This document shows positions 13,179-17,075 of a stretch of DNA of 17,075 nt, one piece after another (position 1 is the first letter of the stretch; the number at the start of each line of letters is the position of its first letter). The notes under the pieces were generated by a model that worked only from the letters and a program-made list of their open reading frames with translations, was not told the origin of the DNA and ran no database searches. This DNA is from an uncultured Eubacteriales bacterium (GTDB lineage: Bacteria > Bacillota > Clostridia > Monoglobales > Monoglobaceae), in assembly GCA_900552305.1 (NCBI GenBank), contig URZD01000022.1, positions 1-17,075 on the forward strand, written 5' to 3'. The translations under genes and the position numbers were made by a program.

Positions 13179-14120
13179 GTGAAGGTAAATCAAAAGGTTT
13201 CAACAAAAAGTTTAAGAAATTCAAACAAGACATACTTCCTGAGGAACTATGATTTGTATGCAATGCTGCTGCCGGGACTTATTCTGATGATAGTTTTCAG
13301 ATTTGTTCCACTTTACGGTATGATTATAGCGTTCAAGGACTACGATATGTCGCGGTCTATTGCGGAAAGTCCGTGGGTTGGCTTTAAATGGTTTAAAATA
13401 CTGTTTGAAAATCCCGACTTCCTCCGTTCGATACGAAACACGCTTTGCATAAACGGTTTGGAGATTATATTCTGTTTCTTCGGTACGATACTGTTTGCGA
13501 TACTGATTAACGAGATTCAGAATAAGGGCTACAAAAAGGTGGTACAGACGCTTTCGTATCTGCCGTACTTCCTCTCCTACGTCGTTGTTGCGGGTCTTGC
13601 GATTCAGATTCTTATGCCGAGCAACGCGTTTATGTCAACGGTTTCAAAGCTGGCCGGACACGAAATAGGAAACATCCTTTTAAAGGATAAGTATTTTTGG
13701 GGCATAGTTACCGCGGTCGATATGTGGAAAACATGGGGCTGGGGTACGATACTCTACCTTGCGGCAATGTCGGGAATCTCGCCCGAGCTTTACGAGGCAG
13801 CGAAGATTGACGGCGCGGGCAAGCTGAAGCAGATTACAAACGTCACGCTGCCGGGCATCAGATTTATAATAGTAATTACTCTTATCCAAAGAATAGGCGG
13901 TATGCTCGGCGTAGGCTTTGAAAAAATATTCGTTCTTCAGAACGGAATGAATCTTGCGACCTCCGAGGTGCTTGACACGCTGAACTACAAAATGGGTATT
14001 ATCAACTGGAACAGCAGTCTTTCGACCGCGATTTCGTTCTTCTCGGCAATTATAAGCTTTATACTTGTATTCGTTGCCGACAGATTCGCAAAATCGATTG
14101 GCGAAGAAGGCTTGTTATAA
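13179..14120 (+). CDS. Carbohydrate ABC transporter permease, LplB type
   Basis: This is a 313-residue inner-membrane protein with about six hydrophobic segments. It opens with the LplB-type pattern YDLYAMLLPGLILMIVFRFV followed by PLYGMIIAFKDY. The cytoplasmic EAA loop that docks the ATPase is ELYEAAKIDGAGKLKQITNV (about 204-223). The GTG start is chosen because AGGAGAG lies about 5 bases upstream and no in-frame ATG is as well placed. This family imports oligosaccharides, often uronate- or xylose-containing, together with a YtcP-type partner and a large lipoprotein, both of which follow here. No ATPase gene is present, as is usual for this type, which shares an MsmX-like ATPase encoded elsewhere. 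It is the first gene of the operon driven from 12954-12982. Confidence 0.93.
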   Translation: MKVNQKVSTKSLRNSNKTYFLRNYDLYAMLLPGLILMIVFRFVPLYGMIIAFKDYDMSRSIAESPWVGFKWFKILFENPDFLRSIRNTLCINGLEIIFCFFGTILFAILINEIQNKGYKKVVQTLSYLPYFLSYVVVAGLAIQILMPSNAFMSTVSKLAGHEIGNILLKDKYFWGIVTAVDMWKTWGWGTILYLAAMSGISPELYEAAKIDGAGKLKQITNVTLPGIRFIIVITLIQRIGGMLGVGFEKIFVLQNGMNLATSEVLDTLNYKMGIINWNSSLSTAISFFSAIISFILVFVADRFAKSIGEEGLL

Positions 14121-14138
14121 GGGAAAGGCGGTATAGAA

Positions 14139-15035
14139 ATGTTAAAGAGAAAAACAAAGGGCGAAATTGTTTTTGATACCTGCAACAACATATTTATGTT
14201 TTTCATAATAATTGCAATGACCTATCCGTTTCTGAATCAGATAGCAATATCGCTGAGCGACAACACCTCGGTGCTTGCGGGCAAGGTTTCAATATGGCCG
14301 CGCGGCTTTAACCTTGACGCTTACCGAAAGCTGGTGCTTGACAGCAGGTTTTTCATGGTTATGAAAAACACGATTTGGTACACAATACTCAACTCGGTAT
14401 TCTCCATGCTGATTATGACGGTGTTTGCGTACCCGCTTTCCAAAAAGCACTTGAAGGGCAGACAGGTCATCATGACGCTTATGGTGTTCTCGATGATGTT
14501 CGGCACGGGCGGTCTTATCCCGAACTACCTTGTAATAAAAAACCTCGGCCTGGTGGACAATTACTGGGGACTTATACTGCCGAGCGCATTCAATATCTGG
14601 AACATTATAATATTGAAGAACTTTTTTCAGCAGATTCCCGGGGAAATAGAGGAGTCCGCACTGATTGACGGCGCGAGCAACCTGAAGATATTTGCGCTGA
14701 TAATGCTCCCACTCAGCCTGCCATCGCTTGCGGCGATTACACTGTTTACCGCGGTTGCGGCGTGGAACACGTTCATGAACGCACTTATCTACATAAACGA
14801 CCCGAACAAAAAGCTGCTTCAGGTATATCTGAACGATGTACTCCAGGCGAACACAGTTCCAACTGAGTCGGCAAACAGCTCGATGATTATGGCGGACGCG
14901 GCAAAGAGCACGGTGAACAGCGACACGCTTAAAGCGGCAACGCTTATGTGCGCAACACTGCCGATACTTCTCGTTTATCCGTTTGTGCAGAAATATTTTA
15001 TGGCGGGTCTTATGGTCGGCTCGGTAAAGGGTTAA
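14139..15035 (+). CDS. Carbohydrate ABC transporter permease, YtcP type
   Basis: This is the 298-residue second permease of the importer. It has about six membrane segments, a family-typical start (KTKGEIVFDTCNNIFMFFII), PFLNQIAISLSDN with the periplasmic stretch WPRGFNLDAYRKL, and the EAA loop IPGEIEESALIDGASNLKIF (about 167-186). It ends with the conserved YPFVQKYFMAGLMVGSVKG, which is characteristic of YtcP/LplC-type permeases. It lies 18 bases after the first permease gene, so the two are cotranscribed and probably form the heterodimeric channel. A gap of 60 A+T-rich bases separates it from the binding-protein gene. Confidence 0.94.
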   Translation: MLKRKTKGEIVFDTCNNIFMFFIIIAMTYPFLNQIAISLSDNTSVLAGKVSIWPRGFNLDAYRKLVLDSRFFMVMKNTIWYTILNSVFSMLIMTVFAYPLSKKHLKGRQVIMTLMVFSMMFGTGGLIPNYLVIKNLGLVDNYWGLILPSAFNIWNIIILKNFFQQIPGEIEESALIDGASNLKIFALIMLPLSLPSLAAITLFTAVAAWNTFMNALIYINDPNKKLLQVYLNDVLQANTVPTESANSSMIMADAAKSTVNSDTLKAATLMCATLPILLVYPFVQKYFMAGLMVGSVKG

Positions 15036-15095
15036 AAAATTTTTGAAAAATAATATTAGTAATAATAAAAACATAAAGAGGAAGGAAGATGTGAA

Positions 15096-16697
15096 ATGTT
15101 AAAAAGAAAGTTAGCGCTTGTACTCGCAATCACAACGGCTGCAACAGTGTTTACCGGCTGCGGTAAGGGCAAGCAGGGAGCAGCGGGCGGAGATACGTTC
15201 GAAACGGCTCCGGTTATCCGCTATGCGGTGCGTAACAACTACGAATCCCAGCTTGGCAAGTCGGGCGACGACTACAACGACAACGACTATATCCGCTATA
15301 TATGGGAAAAGACCGGCGTACGCGTTGAGCCGGTGCTTATCTCGACGCAGACGAACGAGGTAACGCAGCAGCTTGCGACCAAGCGCGCGGGCGGCGAGCA
15401 GATTGACCTGATTTGCTATTTTGACCTTGTACAGGCATGGATGCAGTCAAATCTGATAATCCCGCTCAACGACATATTCAAGGAATACGGCAAGGATATA
15501 AAGGGTTGGAATCCGTATTCGGACGACTGCAAGACGCCTGAAAACGGCTGGAAGGGCGCAAAGAAGATTGACACCTACTGGGGTATCCCCGGCAGAGGCG
15601 CGTCAAACAAGGCGTCAACCAGATACTTCTATTTCAGAAAAGACTGGATGAACAAGCTCGGTCTTTCGATGCCGAAGAGCTCACAGGAGTTGGGTCAGGT
15701 AATGAAGGCGTTTACCGAACAGGACCCGGACGGCAACGGCAAGAAGGACACATGGGGTATGGCTCACAGAAATACGTCAAGTACGGTAAATGAGCTGCTC
15801 CTTTCGCTCGGCGTTGAGTCGTGGAGAGAGTACAGAGTAAACGATAAGGGTGAGATTGACCCGAACGGCAAAAAGCTCATATCCTGCTCCATGCACCCGT
15901 TTGCAAGAAAGCAGTACGCTCAGATAAGAGAGTGGTGCAAGAACGGCTATCTCAACGAGGACGGTATCACGGACGATACGGCATATGAAAAGCTTATCGT
16001 AAACGGCAAAATCGGCATTGTTCTTGACAGCTACAGCAATGTAAGAAAGTGGAACCAGGCGCTTAAAGACAACGGTTATACGGACGCGGAGTTTGAGCTT
16101 TGCCCCGAGTATATAGTAAACTCGTCCGACGGCAAATTCTACGGATTCACTGAGCCGGGCAACATGGGCAGCGTAACAATGATAACCTCCATGGCAAAGA
16201 AGGAAAACTATCCGAACATCATCAAGCTGATGAACTGGATGTATTCCGAGGAGGGTACGTTCTTCCAGACCTACGGTCTTGAAGGCAGAGAGTATAAGAT
16301 GGACGGCGGCAAGGTGGTATTTGACGAGCAGTACGACACAGACAAGAGCTACAGAAATATGTTTATGTTCGGCAGATCGTACGAGTACACCTATGACGAG
16401 GAAATCGACAGAACCTTCGGCAATGACGAGCTTGCGGAGCAGTTCAAGAAATATCTTGAGGCAGACCCGCCGTTCTATACAAGATATACCGATATTAAGT
16501 TCAACTACCCCAACCTCCCCGAGTTCACAACCTACCCCGACTGGAGAAAGGGCGTAGAGCAGTACCTGCTTCTGTTCACGGTCGGCGACAAGGACCCGAT
16601 GAACGACAAGGATTGGAACGAATACCTCAAGATTTGCGAATCCTACGGTATTCAGAAGCTGATGGACGCAGCTGCAAAAGAGGCGTTCGGCAGTTAG
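15096..16697 (+). CDS. Extracellular solute-binding lipoprotein, LplA type
   Basis: This is a 533-residue protein with a lipoprotein signal: MLKRK, a hydrophobic core and VFTGC, giving C22 as the lipidated residue, followed by a flexible GKGKQGAAGG linker. The mature part has features of large sugar-binding proteins: QLATKRAGGEQIDLICYFD, LIIPLNDIFKEYG, RYFYFRKDWMNKLGL, DPDGNGKKDTWGMA (a calcium-loop-like segment common in this family) and MNWMYSEEGTFFQTYGLEG. Length of about 500-550 is typical for partners of LplB/YtcP permeases. AGGAAGG lies about 10 bases before the ATG. It is anchored outside the membrane and delivers an oligosaccharide to the two permeases encoded just upstream. The ligand is not readable from sequence; the locus suggests a uronate oligomer. 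Confidence 0.93.
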   Translation: MLKRKLALVLAITTAATVFTGCGKGKQGAAGGDTFETAPVIRYAVRNNYESQLGKSGDDYNDNDYIRYIWEKTGVRVEPVLISTQTNEVTQQLATKRAGGEQIDLICYFDLVQAWMQSNLIIPLNDIFKEYGKDIKGWNPYSDDCKTPENGWKGAKKIDTYWGIPGRGASNKASTRYFYFRKDWMNKLGLSMPKSSQELGQVMKAFTEQDPDGNGKKDTWGMAHRNTSSTVNELLLSLGVESWREYRVNDKGEIDPNGKKLISCSMHPFARKQYAQIREWCKNGYLNEDGITDDTAYEKLIVNGKIGIVLDSYSNVRKWNQALKDNGYTDAEFELCPEYIVNSSDGKFYGFTEPGNMGSVTMITSMAKKENYPNIIKLMNWMYSEEGTFFQTYGLEGREYKMDGGKVVFDEQYDTDKSYRNMFMFGRSYEYTYDEEIDRTFGNDELAEQFKKYLEADPPFYTRYTDIKFNYPNLPEFTTYPDWRKGVEQYLLLFTVGDKDPMNDKDWNEYLKICESYGIQKLMDAAAKEAFGS

Positions 16698-16731
16698 AAA
16701 CACAAATTTAAGTTGTAAGGATGGATACAAT

Positions 16732-17075
16732 TTGAATAAAAAAATTATTGCATTATTATTATCGGCAGCAATGAGTGTATCCTGTATAACTGCTGTTTCG
16801 GCGTCAGACGGCGCCGAAACAGCGCTCCCTTCGGGGCAGGAATACACCGCGACGCAGGACACCTATGTTGACGAGTCGCACCCCGACTCGGTATACGGCG
16901 TCAAAAACAAACTGCTTTTAAGCGGTACGGAAAACGAAAAAAAGAATATCTATATTGCGTTCCGTGTTCGGGACACAATCGGAGAGTACGACCGCGTACT
17001 TCTTAAAATGACGCCGGATTCGGCGGAGCTGACAGCAGCACCCGAAACGGACGGCGGCGCGGCGGACGGAAAACC
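16732..17075 (+). CDS. Secreted protein with N-terminal CBM96/DNRLRE-like module (partial)
   Basis: The frame is open to the window end (114 codons seen). The TTG at 16732 is chosen because AAGGA at 16717-16721 lies 10 bases upstream; the ATG at 16721 hits a stop after four codons, and the in-frame ATG at codon 14 would cut the signal peptide. The N-terminus (NKKIIALLLSAAMSVSCITA followed by VSA) is a signal peptide with cleavage expected near residue 24. Then YTATQDTYVDESHPDSVYG, KLLLSG and NIYIAFRV follow the pattern of CBM96/DNRLRE modules (a tyrosine- and asparagine-rich beta-sandwich that often starts polysaccharide lyases and other secreted enzymes). It is 34 bases after the binding-protein gene, in the same operon. 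It is probably a surface enzyme or binding protein for the imported glycan; the catalytic part is beyond the window. Confidence 0.75.
   Translation, partial: MNKKIIALLLSAAMSVSCITAVSASDGAETALPSGQEYTATQDTYVDESHPDSVYGVKNKLLLSGTENEKKNIYIAFRVRDTIGEYDRVLLKMTPDSAELTAAPETDGGAADGK
16792..16823 (+). repeat. Perfect 12-bp inverted repeat inside the signal-peptide region
   Basis: GCTGTTTCGGCG (16792-16803) is exactly complementary to CGCCGAAACAGC (16812-16823) across an 8-base loop. The hairpin would form in the mRNA about 60 bases after the start codon. No T-run follows, so it is not a terminator. Confidence 0.75.

Noticed and set aside
15777..16862. Long open frame on the minus strand (about 361 codons)
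   Set aside because: It is antisense to the solute-binding protein and the start of the CBM96-like gene, has no ribosome binding site, and its translation has no family features.

Overview
The window looks like a chromosomal segment of a member of the Clostridia (Bacillota). Three things point there: strong GGAGG-type ribosome binding sites with some GTG/TTG starts, the split glutamate synthase/glutamine synthetase/ANTAR gene order, and an LplB-YtcP-type sugar ABC transporter without its own ATPase. Base composition is moderate in G+C, except for one clearly AT-rich island at about 7.5-8.25 kb. No rRNA, tRNA, CRISPR array or phage gene was seen.

Region 1 (1-2970, + strand) is the 3' half of a nitrogen-assimilation operon. 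It holds the C-terminal end of an FAD/NAD(P) oxidoreductase, a stand-alone GXGXG (GltB3) domain, a short glutamine synthetase homologue and an ANTAR RNA-binding antiterminator, closed by a hairpin terminator. The synthetase homologue appears to lack several canonical catalytic residues. The ANTAR protein has Asn where a receiver domain normally has its phospho-Asp. Together they may form a sensor/antiterminator pair.

Region 2 (2968-5571) contains a well-promoted MTA/SAH nucleosidase gene and a MATE efflux gene. The MATE leader carries a textbook intrinsic terminator between its promoter and its ribosome binding site, which suggests attenuation control.

Region 3 (5572-7442) is a divergent pair: a medium-chain dehydrogenase on the minus strand and a cupin-AraC regulator on the plus strand. 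The regulator has a perfect-consensus promoter that overlaps a direct repeat spaced 21 bp.

Region 4 (7474-8249) is a complete 760-bp non-autonomous mobile cassette: 29-bp terminal inverted repeats with one mismatch, a perfect 8-bp target duplication, no intact transposase, a probable transposase 3' remnant, and one passenger gene for a membrane-anchored or secreted protein of unknown function. It sits next to the terminator of the following operon.

Region 5 (8264-17075) is a carbohydrate locus. On the minus strand, eda-kdgK encode KDPG aldolase and 2-keto-3-deoxygluconate kinase, and a large two-transmembrane sensor of the AraC/YesN type lies upstream. Divergent on the plus strand are two ABC permeases, a solute-binding lipoprotein and the start of a secreted protein whose first domain resembles CBM96/DNRLRE modules. 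The simplest reading is capture and import of uronic-acid oligosaccharides, with breakdown through KDG and KDPG to pyruvate and glyceraldehyde-3-phosphate. The transmembrane AraC protein is the likely sensor and activator.
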